Below are positions 52,023 through 60,346 of a stretch of DNA of 64,000 nucleotides, piece by piece; within the stretch, counting starts at the first letter, position 1, and the number at the start of each line of letters is the position of its first letter. The notes below the pieces were generated by a model. It was given only the letters and a program-made list of their open reading frames with translations. It did no database searches and was not told the DNA's origin. Where the stretch lies: the NCBI GenBank assembly GCA_902537615.1, contig CACBBU010000001.1, positions 1 through 64,000 on the forward strand. The letters are read 5' to 3'. The position numbers and the translations under genes are program-made. This stretch comes from an uncultured Alphaproteobacteria bacterium (GTDB lineage: Bacteria; Pseudomonadota; Alphaproteobacteria; Methylaequorales; Methylaequoraceae).

Positions 52023-52811
52023 ATGACTATAAATAAATTTTGTTGGTTTTTTAATTTTTCTATAAAATTATTTTCATTTTTTACTATAATATATCTAGCT
52101 TTTTCATTCCCTATAAAAGCTCATCACAAAATAGATAATCCAACAATAAAATTTTCCGAATCCCCAGAAATCAGAAATTTTTTTTTTGAATGGAGGGGGC
52201 ATATAAATCTTGATAGAAAAAAAGAAAATCATGAAACATATCATCAAGTATTAGAATTCGTTAAAGGATGGAATAAAAGCTATGAAACAGATTTTGAATT
52301 ACATATTGCTGATTTAAAAAATAGTTCATTAGCAATTCCAAAAGTAAAATTTCAAAATAAATATAATTTTATTAATAACAAAAATTTTCTATTCTCAACT
52401 TTTTTTTCATTTAATTTAGCCACTGAGAAAAATAGTTCAGATCAAATAGAATATAAATTTCTATTTCAAAATAAATTTAAGTATTTTGTTTTTAATAATG
52501 GTTTTGGTTTTTATAAAAATATCAATGGAAAAAGTTCAAAAAACACGGTTTTAAAATATTTTCCATTAATTTACTTTAAAAAACCTATTATATCCGATAT
52601 TCATTTGGCAATCGCAGGAAGTAGTGATTTCGGGAAAATTTCAAAGTTTAGCACATACACTAATCAAAAACATCAATACGGACTAGGGATTAAAAAAACT
52701 TTTCAAAAAAATACACCGCACGAAGTTGATATAACAATTGCATATTTAAAAGGTCTTAATTCAAATTCTTTTGATCAATCACTAATTTGGTATGTAAATA
52801 AATCATTTTAA
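52023..52811 (+). CDS. putative outer-membrane or secreted protein (unit C)
   Basis: I do not recognise a family. The 262 residues have an N-terminal hydrophobic signal (about 14-36), then alternating aromatic strands (KFLFQNKFKYFVFNNGFGFYK) and a C-terminal Phe. All of this suggests a small outer-membrane beta barrel. It is divergent from the MFS transporter, 25 bases between starts, so the two may be co-regulated for uptake or export of one compound. Confidence 0.6.
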   Translation: MTINKFCWFFNFSIKLFSFFTIIYLAFSFPIKAHHKIDNPTIKFSESPEIRNFFFEWRGHINLDRKKENHETYHQVLEFVKGWNKSYETDFELHIADLKNSSLAIPKVKFQNKYNFINNKNFLFSTFFSFNLATEKNSSDQIEYKFLFQNKFKYFVFNNGFGFYKNINGKSSKNTVLKYFPLIYFKKPIISDIHLAIAGSSDFGKISKFSTYTNQKHQYGLGIKKTFQKNTPHEVDITIAYLKGLNSNSFDQSLIWYVNKSF

Positions 52812-53295
52812 TAATCGTTAAGTTCATTTCTTTTAAACAGAGTTTGTGTCCATTTTGGTAGGAAAATAAGACTACATATCAATCAATTTTATAATAATGA
52901 ATATTAAAAGTTGGTTAGAACAACATAAACACTTTGATGCTTTAGTTTCCTAAATTTACCATAGCAAAATACTCCTTTTAATAATGTAAAATTAATTCAT
53001 AATTTACAACAACTCAATTAACTTTACTTAAAGATACAACCTTAACATCCTTGTTTTTTAAGGTGAATGCTTTAACATTCATAGGAGTATTCTTAGAGAT
53101 TTTGAAAAAAAAGTGTGATAGTAAAGTGTGATAGTAAAATTTATCTGTTGTTAAATCAATGACTTACACACTAACGCAACTGATTCAAAATCCGTTGAAC
53201 TTCGGTTCATGTCCGTTTGAGTCAGACTAGGGGTAAAATTTAAGAAAAAAATTATTTAAAACGATCAAGAAACTAAAAGTCTGTTATTTTACATT
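52812..53295. other. non-coding right end of unit C
   Basis: No gene of normal size is present in this 484-base stretch. It holds an 18-codon open frame starting at 52897 (MNIKSWLEQHKHFDALVS) that may be a gene remnant. There are also short inverted repeats (CCTTAA...TTAAGG near 53040-53065; TGAATG...CATTCA near 53063-53080), the tandem 13-base repeat GTGTGATAGTAAA at 53113-53138, and repeat copy 4. Confidence 0.6.
53130..53238 (+). repeat. tRNA-Leu 3' repeat copy 4 with upstream arm
   Basis: The core 53182-53238 has four mismatches to the tRNA, two of them destroying the CCA. The 52-base arm 53130-53181 is closely similar to that of copy 2. The arm start is duplicated as the 13-base tandem just upstream. 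Two of its T-arm changes are shared with copy 5. Confidence 0.88.
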
Positions 53296-54330
53296 ATGAG
53301 TTTTCAAAGAAAAAAAGGGTCTCGCTCCAAAGAAATAAGTATAATTTTTAGTTTTTTTAAAAATCCAAAGTTACTTTTGGATTTTATTAAAGAAAATCCT
53401 AATGGTGCTAAATTTACTTTAGAAAATATAACTGTTGAATATGGAAAAATTCAAGGACTTATTAAAGATTTAGATTCAAACGAAAAAATGGATAGACCAT
53501 TTGATATTAACCCCAATTATATTGGACACATAGATAATCTGAATAATGAAAAAAAAAAATTAATAGAAAAAAAGTTTAATTTAGAAAAAGATTCACTTTC
53601 TTCAAAAACATCAAAAGTAGACTTATTAATAATTGATAACAATAAAGATATTTTCTATATTTCTTATAAAGATGAAACTACAACTAAGCTTGGTCAATTA
53701 AGTAAAACTAACTCATACGGGAAAGCTGAGTTATGTGGTTCGTTTGACAGTTTCAATATAATCAAAATGTTTTCCAATAGAATCCCTCAAAATTTGAAAT
53801 TTAGTGATACTTCTTTAACAGACATTCAGTTCAGTAAACTTAATGAGAAGGATAAAAAATTGGCCTTTATAAAAAAATCTTTTCCAAAAGAATGGTATAA
53901 AATTTGGAATGAAGAATTAAATAATGCTTATATTCAGTTGGAAAAATTTGGAAAGGTTTTGAAAGATGATAAAGATAGTTTGATAGAATTTATTAAATAT
54001 ACCTTTTCAGGAAATCAAAAAGATCTTGAAAATTTTTATCTTGTTTTTGGTAAAAAATCTTTCAAATTTTCTAAAATTTTAAAAAAATTAAAAGAAATTG
54101 ATCTATACGTCAATTCAAAAATATATGAAAGTGAAAAAGGAAAAAAATCATTATTAGTTTCAATTAAAATAAAAAATCAAATTTATGGATTAACAAAAAT
54201 AGAACCATCTTTTGATGGATTGAGAGATAATGTAAGTCAAACTAAAGGTATTATTTTTTATTTTCAAGACTATCCAGAAAACAAAAAATTGGGAAATAAT
54301 TTTAAAAGACTATTTCAAGATATAGTTTAA
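53296..54330 (+). CDS. probable type II restriction endonuclease (unit D)
   Basis: No family is recognised from sequence. The 344 residues are soluble and rich in Lys. They contain a stretch resembling a PD-(D/E)XK core: Asp109 in KVDLLIID followed by a strand IFYISYKDE with Lys125. The 3' end overlaps that of a cytosine-5 methyltransferase by 21 bases in convergent orientation. A lone methyltransferase paired with an unknown ~340-residue neighbour in a mobile unit is best read as a restriction-modification pair. Confidence rests on context more than motif. Confidence 0.6.
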   Translation: MSFQRKKGSRSKEISIIFSFFKNPKLLLDFIKENPNGAKFTLENITVEYGKIQGLIKDLDSNEKMDRPFDINPNYIGHIDNLNNEKKKLIEKKFNLEKDSLSSKTSKVDLLIIDNNKDIFYISYKDETTTKLGQLSKTNSYGKAELCGSFDSFNIIKMFSNRIPQNLKFSDTSLTDIQFSKLNEKDKKLAFIKKSFPKEWYKIWNEELNNAYIQLEKFGKVLKDDKDSLIEFIKYTFSGNQKDLENFYLVFGKKSFKFSKILKKLKEIDLYVNSKIYESEKGKKSLLVSIKIKNQIYGLTKIEPSFDGLRDNVSQTKGIIFYFQDYPENKKLGNNFKRLFQDIV

Positions 54331-55500
54331 AAGATTATCAGCAATCTCCCTTATAACTTTTACATTTACAGAATTACCTGCATGTTGATAGGCACAAGTG
54401 CTTTTTTCATGAGTAAAAAAATCTTCGGGAAAACCCTGTAGTTTCATTACTTCATTGATTGAAGCTTTTCTAAAATAACCTTTTCCATAAAATCTATTAG
54501 GTTCAAAATGACTAACATTGATTTTTGGAAGATTTTCTTTTTCATGTGGAAAATATATCGGCATAAATTTTGACCAAACTAAAGTTAGTGTAGGAACTAA
54601 GCCATAGGCATGATACCCTTGTCCAACGTTACCACCCTTACATAAATATGCTTGACCTACTCTTCTCATTCCGTCTTTATGGGCTGGTCGTTTATGCATA
54701 AAAGATCTGATGTTGGCACATTGTGATGATGAAAGCTCCAAGTCTTTAATGCGTATTTTTTTCACTACAGACATAAATGGATTTTTTTTATAAGGCTTCA
54801 AATTGAATTGAAGATTACTTGAAAAATCCTTGTGAACACCAATTATATAGACTCTCTTTCTTACTTGTGGCGAGCCTAACGTACTTGAGTCAATTTCCAA
54901 CCATCGTATATTATAATCTGATAATTTTTTAAGATTTTCCTCAATGAAATTCATTGTTTTGCCAACTATTTGAGGTTGAAATGATAATTTTGAAATGAAA
55001 TTACCTCCACCGTTTTTTTTTATACCTGGGACATTTTCAAGAATAAAACTTTTTGTTCTAAATTTTTTGATGAATTCCTCAATTTTATAATAAAACTGTC
55101 CTCTTTTATCTGTTAAACCTTTTTTCATTCCAGAATTTGAAAATGGCTGACAAGGAAAACCAGCCGTTAAAATATCTGCATCAAAATTATAGTCATTAAT
55201 ATTTATTTTATTAATATCTCCTTGTACGTCACACCTAAAATTTTTTTTGTAGACATTTCTACAACTTTTTTCTATTTCAGATGCTAAAACAACTTTAACT
55301 CCTTTATTTTTTTTTGATGAAGAAGCTAATAGACCCAAATGAAACCCACCTATACCAGAAAATAAATCAACGAGTTTTATATTACTCTCAAAGGGAGTAT
55401 GTATTAAATTTTCTACATAAGGTTTTTCTATTATTAGTTGATCATCAAATAGTTGTGGATCAAAATTTTCTTCAAATAAGTTTTTTTTTTGGGGTTTCAT
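54310..55500 (-). CDS. DNA (cytosine-5) methyltransferase (unit D)
   Basis: The 396 residues hold the C5-methyltransferase motifs in order: I (LVDLFSGIGGFHLGL, about 43-57), IV with catalytic Cys117 (AGFPCQPFSNSG), VI (ENVPG), VIII (QVRKRVYIIG), a variable recognition region, and X (GNSVNVKVI). The target sequence cannot be read. Methylation would protect host DNA from the product of the convergent gene. Confidence 0.93.
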   Translation of the reverse strand: MKPQKKNLFEENFDPQLFDDQLIIEKPYVENLIHTPFESNIKLVDLFSGIGGFHLGLLASSSKKNKGVKVVLASEIEKSCRNVYKKNFRCDVQGDINKININDYNFDADILTAGFPCQPFSNSGMKKGLTDKRGQFYYKIEEFIKKFRTKSFILENVPGIKKNGGGNFISKLSFQPQIVGKTMNFIEENLKKLSDYNIRWLEIDSSTLGSPQVRKRVYIIGVHKDFSSNLQFNLKPYKKNPFMSVVKKIRIKDLELSSSQCANIRSFMHKRPAHKDGMRRVGQAYLCKGGNVGQGYHAYGLVPTLTLVWSKFMPIYFPHEKENLPKINVSHFEPNRFYGKGYFRKASINEVMKLQGFPEDFFTHEKSTCAYQHAGNSVNVKVIREIADNLLNYILK

Positions 55501-55570
55501 TATTTTCTAATGTTACTTCATTAATTTTGATAATTAAACTAAACATTGAAAAGTATAAAATTAAAATGTA

Positions 55571-55678
55571 TTAGTAAAATTTATCTGTATTTATATCAAT
55601 GACTTAGACACCAACACAACTGATTAAAAATCCGTTGAATTTCTGTTCATTTCCGTTTGAGTCAGACTAGGGGTACCA
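55571..55678 (+). repeat. tRNA-Leu 3' repeat copy 5 with upstream arm
   Basis: The most decayed copy: six mismatches over the core 55622-55678, though the CCA is kept. The arm 55571-55621 still matches the arms of copies 2 and 4. It marks the outer limit of the recognisable cassette array. Confidence 0.85.
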
Positions 55679-55692
55679 TAATTTTGTTGTTA

Positions 55693-56916
55693 TTAGTAAA
55701 GAGCTACCAACCTTTTAGATAGATTATTTTTATCAAGTTTTCTAAATAAATTAATAAGTTCATGTGTTGCTTTAGATGAATGATTAATGCTCTTTAAAAC
55801 AGCCGATAATACTTCTACGTAACTACTAATCGTTAATTTTTTATTATCTTCAAATAATTGACAAACGAGAAGAAAATCTGTCAAAGTTATAAAAAACACT
55901 ATACTTCTAATGAAATTATTTAACGAATTTTTAGAATTCATTATGCTATCAATATTTTTTAAAAATTCATTTATAAAGTAGTTTTTAAAAATAAAGTCAT
56001 TCTCTTTTCTAAATTTTTGGAATTTTGTATTGTAAATATTAGTAAATTGTTCAACAAAAGTTGTTTTAGGTGAAAACAAATAGTCACTTTTAAAAGCTGA
56101 TTTTTTACAGATCTTCCTAAATCTTGAATCTCTGAATTCGCCTTTACTATCAGCAAGACCATTAGAACTTTGACTCCCCAATTTACTTCTATCAACTAAT
56201 TTGGAAAAACAAAATGTTGCCAAAATATTTGCATCCGTATGAAGCAACTTTTTTTTTATTTTTTCATTTTCACTTTTTGAAAAATTATTAATGGAACTTT
56301 CACTACTATTTATTTTATCATAGGAGATGATTATTCGTTTAAGAGTTTTGAAAATCGTACTATTATCATTTATTTTAGAAAATACTTCTTCTACAAACCT
56401 TAATTTTTTATCAGATAATTTTTTTTTAGTTTGAAGTGAGAAAACATTATGAGAGTTAAAAATATTTGGTAATTTTTTTTTTTTTAATGTTTTAATGTTT
56501 AAATTTCTTTTACTTAAGCATAATCTAGCAATTTCAGGACATGATAATGAGCCTGAAATAAAACCTATTTTATCAAATGTTGTTATTTCTCTGGGATAAG
56601 TTGAACAACCAATTGATAAACTTTGCTGTCCCATTAACTTAAATGCATTACATAGTTTTTCCTTAGTTAAAAAGGGGCAACAATTATTTTCGTTAACTAA
56701 CTTTCCGTAATTAATATTTGATTTTAGATCGTCTTTAATCAAAGACTTTTGAGAGATTGATTTTATTTCTTTATTAGTTGAATTTTTATATTTTTTATAT
56801 GTTGCTTTATCAATTTTTATATTCCAACCAACACAACAAGAATCAATGCAGTCTTTTCCTATACATTTGAAGTCTTGTATATATTCGGGAAGGAAGAAAT
56901 TCTGATTTGTTTGCAT
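55693..56916 (-). CDS. fliB: FliB-like lysine-N-methylase family protein
   Basis: The 407 residues begin with the cysteine-rich FliB pattern FKCIGKDCIDSCCVGWNIKIDKATYKKY (about 10-38). CCPFL, CNAFKLMG and GCSTYPRE follow, likely metal or Fe-S ligands. FliB methylates flagellin lysines in Salmonella. No flagellar gene is in this window, so either the target is elsewhere or the homolog acts on another protein. It stops 14 bases after repeat copy 5, so it may belong to a fifth, older unit whose outer repeat is lost. Confidence 0.8.
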   Translation of the reverse strand: MQTNQNFFLPEYIQDFKCIGKDCIDSCCVGWNIKIDKATYKKYKNSTNKEIKSISQKSLIKDDLKSNINYGKLVNENNCCPFLTKEKLCNAFKLMGQQSLSIGCSTYPREITTFDKIGFISGSLSCPEIARLCLSKRNLNIKTLKKKKLPNIFNSHNVFSLQTKKKLSDKKLRFVEEVFSKINDNSTIFKTLKRIIISYDKINSSESSINNFSKSENEKIKKKLLHTDANILATFCFSKLVDRSKLGSQSSNGLADSKGEFRDSRFRKICKKSAFKSDYLFSPKTTFVEQFTNIYNTKFQKFRKENDFIFKNYFINEFLKNIDSIMNSKNSLNNFIRSIVFFITLTDFLLVCQLFEDNKKLTISSYVEVLSAVLKSINHSSKATHELINLFRKLDKNNLSKRLVALY

Positions 56917-57236
56917 AATTATTAAGATTTTCGCAATATTAGTGCCAACTAAGCAAAATGAGAAAATTTAAAAAAAGAAGAATTTTTAGAAATGAAATAG
57001 AGTATAAATTTATACTGAAGCTAGATTTAATGTATAATAAACTTCAATAAAAACTATTATTTTTCCAATTTATTAAATTTAATTGTTTACTTTTTACCTT
57101 CTTGGTGCAACCAATATTCTTCCATAAATTTCTAATAAGGAACTGTTATTTTTTTTCTTATCATCTTGATTATAATTTCTATCAAATTATACATCTGAAT
57201 AATTATCTAGACGCAAACTTTACGAAGTTCTCAAAT
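56917..57236. other. non-coding stretch upstream of fliB
   Basis: I see no convincing gene in these 320 AT-rich bases. A 30-codon frame from 56958 and a 31-codon stop-bounded frame on the minus strand near 57094-57186 are no longer than chance predicts at this base composition. The region must contain the fliB promoter and the end of the secreted-protein transcript. No clear hairpin terminator was found. Confidence 0.5.
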
Positions 57237-58079
57237 TCATCTTAATTCTTCAATTTCATAGATTGTAAAAAAAAAAGTTTGGTTATCTAAGTCTGGCTCC
57301 GCATTAAAAACACTAGCATCCAAACATTCATTTTCACTCATTTTTCCTCTTTTAAAACTACCTGAAAACTTTACAAAACTTGATACCTCTAAATTATAAT
57401 TAAAAAGTCCTGCTTCTTTGAAATTTAAGGCTTTTTTGATTAGTTTGCTATTTAGATTCGTATCCCAGATTGTATTGCCGAAATCATTTATATTTATTTC
57501 AATTTGGATCTCTCCACTATCATTTGCTATAACGCTTTTTACATGTCCTACCCAATTTTTTTTTGGGGCGAAAGCATCAAACTCATTAGATGAACACAAT
57601 TCTTTACTTGCTTGAATCCACATATATTTTTCTTTTGCTGAGTTAATATTTTTAGACATTTTTTGTTTTGTTGAATAAATCAAATTATTCATAAATTTTT
57701 GATCAGCAGGAGCGTCATTGTATCCGACAGTGTTTACATTATTTGATACTTTAAAAGACTCTTGTTTGTTTATCTTATCATCAATTGATTTGTTAGTTAT
57801 TTCTTGAGGTTCGTTGGATTGTTGAAGGGTCATCTTTGAACTTTTTGTAGTATTGATATTTTGTTTTGATTGTAATTTTTCTAGACAGAGCTTACAAATA
57901 TTATTTTCATTCCAACTTCTCACGGATGAATAATTTTTCAAATATTCAAGTCTTTCGTCAGTTTTACATGTATAAAACTCTGTTAATAAATCTATTTTTA
58001 AATTTTGAGGGTTACAAGTATCAGCGAAGGACTGAGAAAATAAATAAAAAAAAAATACACAAAATAGAAAAATAAACAT
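57237..58079 (-). CDS. secreted protein of unknown function
   Basis: The 280 residues have a clear signal peptide (about 1-19, ending SFADT) and a short Cys-containing region (TCNPQ, YTCKTDE, NICKLCLEKL) that could form disulfides. A polar low-complexity linker (about 75-130) follows, then a C-terminal domain of about 140 residues rich in beta strands (IQIEININDFG, LEVSSFVKFSGSFK, FFFTIYEIEEL). No family is recognised. It lies divergent from the PEGA/FGE operon, with 144 AT-rich bases between, and may be a periplasmic partner of it. Confidence 0.65.
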   Translation of the reverse strand: MFIFLFCVFFFYLFSQSFADTCNPQNLKIDLLTEFYTCKTDERLEYLKNYSSVRSWNENNICKLCLEKLQSKQNINTTKSSKMTLQQSNEPQEITNKSIDDKINKQESFKVSNNVNTVGYNDAPADQKFMNNLIYSTKQKMSKNINSAKEKYMWIQASKELCSSNEFDAFAPKKNWVGHVKSVIANDSGEIQIEININDFGNTIWDTNLNSKLIKKALNFKEAGLFNYNLEVSSFVKFSGSFKRGKMSENECLDASVFNAEPDLDNQTFFFTIYEIEELR

Positions 58080-58223
58080 TTTGTTATTTTAATGAAATCT
58101 AGTGAAAAAAAAAATGAAAAAATAAAGATTAAAAAAAATTTTAAATTTAGTAATATTTAAAAAATTTTTGTAAAATTTAAGGAGTGTTTTTTATTCAAAG
58201 TTAGAATTTTTTAAGAGAAATTT

Positions 58224-60218
58224 ATGAATGACATCAATACTGTTTTACAAAGAGAAAGAGAAAAATACAAAGTTAGATCTTTTTATTTACTAGGTTTTAT
58301 TGGATTTATCTCAATCTTTGTCTATTTTTTTTTACTTCTCTCAAATGGTACTAAAATAATTGTTTTACCCGAAGAAGCAAAATTGAACGCAAAAGTAAAA
58401 TCTAAGAATTTTTTAGACCTAAGTTTTAACAATTATATTTATTCATTTTATTCAAAACCTGTTTTTTCCGTATCATCAAAAGGGTATAAAAAAATTATTG
58501 AAACCATTCCTCAAGAAAACAAAGGAAAATTTCACGAGGTTTTGATGACTGAACTTCCAGGTATTTTAAATGTAAATACCAATAATAAAAATAAAAATAC
58601 CCAATGGTTTCTTAATGATGAATTTATTTTTCAAGGAGAAAAATTAGAAATAAGCTTGCCTGCCGGACAATATAATTTAGCAGTTAATAACCCTTTTTTT
58701 GAAAGAAAAAATACTAATGTGATTATTGAAAAAGGGGAACCCAAAAACCTTGATTTAGAACTGAAAAATATAAATGGCTTTATAAAAATAGATTCAGAGC
58801 CTGCTAATGCAAATGTATTTATTAACCAAAAAAAAATTGGACAAACCCCAATAATTTTTAAAGATCAGGGCGGTGAATACATGATTGAAATTAAAAAAAA
58901 GAATTTTGAAAAAATCAATGAAACCATAATTATTACAAATCAAAATAAAGTAAACCAAAGAGACTATATTTTAGAACTTATTGAAGCAAAATTAAAAGTC
59001 ACAGCGAAACCAAAAGGGGGGATTTTAAATATTAATGGTCTGGTTTTTCAAACTGATAAATTTATAAACCTTAAATCTAATAATGAATATATTGTTTCAT
59101 ATGAAAAACCTGGTTTTAAAAAAAAATCTCTAAATTTAAATTTAAAACCTAATGAAGAAAGAACTGAGACCATTAATTTGGAAGAAGAATATGGTGCTGT
59201 TGAAATTATTTCACAACCAGAGGCAGAAATTTGGATTAATGGAAAATTATCTGGTCAAACACCTAAACTTGTTAAACTGAGAACCATCCAACAGACTATT
59301 GAAATTAAAAAAAAAAACTTCAGGTCTGTAATCAATAATATTTTGCCCAACGCAGATAAAAAAAAAATTTTAAATATTAATCTTATTGATGAAAAATTAG
59401 CAAGATTACAAGAGGCAAAACCCTCCTACAGTAATTCTATTGATATAGAAATGAAATTATTTAATCCAAAGGGTGATGTATTACAATTAGGGGCCAAACG
59501 CCATGAAAAAGGGCAAAGAGCAAATGAAATTTTGAGAAAAGTGAATCTTACTAAACCCTTTTATGTCTCTTTATACGAAGTATCAAATGAAAATTTTGCC
59601 AATTTTAAAAAAAATAAATCATCTGCAAATATAAACTTCCCTGTAAGTAATGTTTCTTGGATTGAAGCTGCAGCTTTCTGCAATTGGTTAAGTAAAAAAG
59701 AAAAACTTGAGGAATTTTATGTCATAAAAAATGGCAAACTAATTGATTTCAAGGAAAATGCAAATGGTTATAGATTACTAACTGAAGCTGAATGGGAATG
59801 GTTATCAAGAAAAGCCAACAAGAAAAAATCAACCAAATTTAGTTGGGGTGATAGTTTTATAATTCCCGATAATTATCTTAATATTGCTGATGAAAGTGCT
59901 CAAAGCAATCAAAGGAACTATGTAAAAGATTATGATGATGGTTATGAAAATCTTGCAGAAATTGGCAGTTTCAATAAGGAAAAATCTGGATTATTTGATT
60001 TATCAGGTAATCTTAGTGAATGGGTTCATGATTATTATACAGTTACTTTCTCCGATAAAATAGAAAAAGATCCATTAGGTAAGAAAAAGGGGTCCAGTCA
60101 TGTAATTAAAGGTGCAAACTGGAGTTCTGGTACATTAACAAAAATTAGGCCTAGCTATAGAGAAAATGGTATAAATGGAAATGAGACAACTGGTTTTAGA
60201 ATAGCAAGATATTTATGA
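58224..60218 (+). CDS. membrane-anchored PEGA and FGE-like domain protein
   Basis: The 664 residues run: one membrane helix (about 19-40) with a cytoplasmic N-terminus, an extracytoplasmic part with about three PEGA repeats (about 186-252, 256-320, 323-390), and a C-terminal formylglycine-generating-enzyme/SUMF1 fold (about 405-664). Landmarks of the last are YEVSNENFANF, VSNVSWIEAAAFCNWLS, YRLLTEAEWEWLSRKA, FDLSGNLSEWVHDYY, and GFRIARY. The catalytic Cys pair of true FGE is absent: HVIKGANWSSGTLTKIRPSYR has Ser where Cys is expected. A binding or sensing role is therefore likelier than catalysis. Its stop overlaps the start of the next small gene (ATGA). Confidence 0.85.
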   Translation: MNDINTVLQREREKYKVRSFYLLGFIGFISIFVYFFLLLSNGTKIIVLPEEAKLNAKVKSKNFLDLSFNNYIYSFYSKPVFSVSSKGYKKIIETIPQENKGKFHEVLMTELPGILNVNTNNKNKNTQWFLNDEFIFQGEKLEISLPAGQYNLAVNNPFFERKNTNVIIEKGEPKNLDLELKNINGFIKIDSEPANANVFINQKKIGQTPIIFKDQGGEYMIEIKKKNFEKINETIIITNQNKVNQRDYILELIEAKLKVTAKPKGGILNINGLVFQTDKFINLKSNNEYIVSYEKPGFKKKSLNLNLKPNEERTETINLEEEYGAVEIISQPEAEIWINGKLSGQTPKLVKLRTIQQTIEIKKKNFRSVINNILPNADKKKILNINLIDEKLARLQEAKPSYSNSIDIEMKLFNPKGDVLQLGAKRHEKGQRANEILRKVNLTKPFYVSLYEVSNENFANFKKNKSSANINFPVSNVSWIEAAAFCNWLSKKEKLEEFYVIKNGKLIDFKENANGYRLLTEAEWEWLSRKANKKKSTKFSWGDSFIIPDNYLNIADESAQSNQRNYVKDYDDGYENLAEIGSFNKEKSGLFDLSGNLSEWVHDYYTVTFSDKIEKDPLGKKKGSSHVIKGANWSSGTLTKIRPSYRENGINGNETTGFRIARYL

Positions 60219-60346
60219 ACTTAAAAAAAAAAATAATAATTTTTATCATGTTAATTTTTACATGTTTTATATGCTACAATATTATTGAGGCTGGAGGCCT
60301 GAGTATTTCGTTAAATACTCCAATTTCTTTTCCGGTTGATATTTAA
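60215..60346 (+). CDS. 43-residue small membrane/secreted protein
   Basis: A short frame between the PEGA/FGE gene and the channel gene. It starts at an ATG overlapping the upstream TGA and ends with a TAA that shares its last A with the next ATG. The product is a basic N-terminus, a hydrophobic helix (about 7-24), then AGGLSISLNTPISFPVDI. The exact fit into both overlaps argues it is translated. It could be a small subunit or leader of the channel complex. No family is recognised. Confidence 0.65.
   Translation: MNLKKKIIIFIMLIFTCFICYNIIEAGGLSISLNTPISFPVDI

Larger units (their letters stand above)
45819..55678. mobile_element. tRNA-Leu-anchored cassette island, four units
   Basis: About 9.9 kb lies between the intact tRNA-Leu and the last tRNA-derived repeat. 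Four direct repeats of the tRNA 3' end cut it into units of about 0.7, 4.3, 2.4 and 2.4 kb, measured core to core. Gene content is accessory (phosphatases, ornithine lipid synthesis, transporter, restriction-modification), and gene orientation changes within units. No integrase, transposase or replication gene is present in any unit. Repeat similarity to the tRNA falls with distance (0-1 mismatch in the two nearest, 4 in the third, 6 in the fourth over 57 bases), as expected if each newcomer enters at the tRNA and pushes older units outward. Confidence 0.75.

Noticed and set aside
52897-52953. 18-codon frame MNIKSWLEQHKHFDALVS
   Set aside because: No ribosome binding site, very short; at most a remnant of a lost gene, so not listed as a CDS.
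45732-55678. Repeats as a CRISPR array
   Set aside because: Repeats are 57 bases with gene-sized, unequal spacing, and match a tRNA 3' end; no cas genes.
57094-57186. Minus-strand open frame ending in LLEIYGRILVAPRR, vaguely like the C-terminus of vWA protein 2
   Set aside because: Only 31 codons between stops, no start codon, similarity limited to a few residues; expected by chance in AT-rich DNA.
58179-58184. AAGGAG in the gap before the PEGA/FGE gene as evidence of an extra small gene
   Set aside because: No start codon follows at a useful distance and no open frame results; the real start at 58224 has its own weak purine tract.
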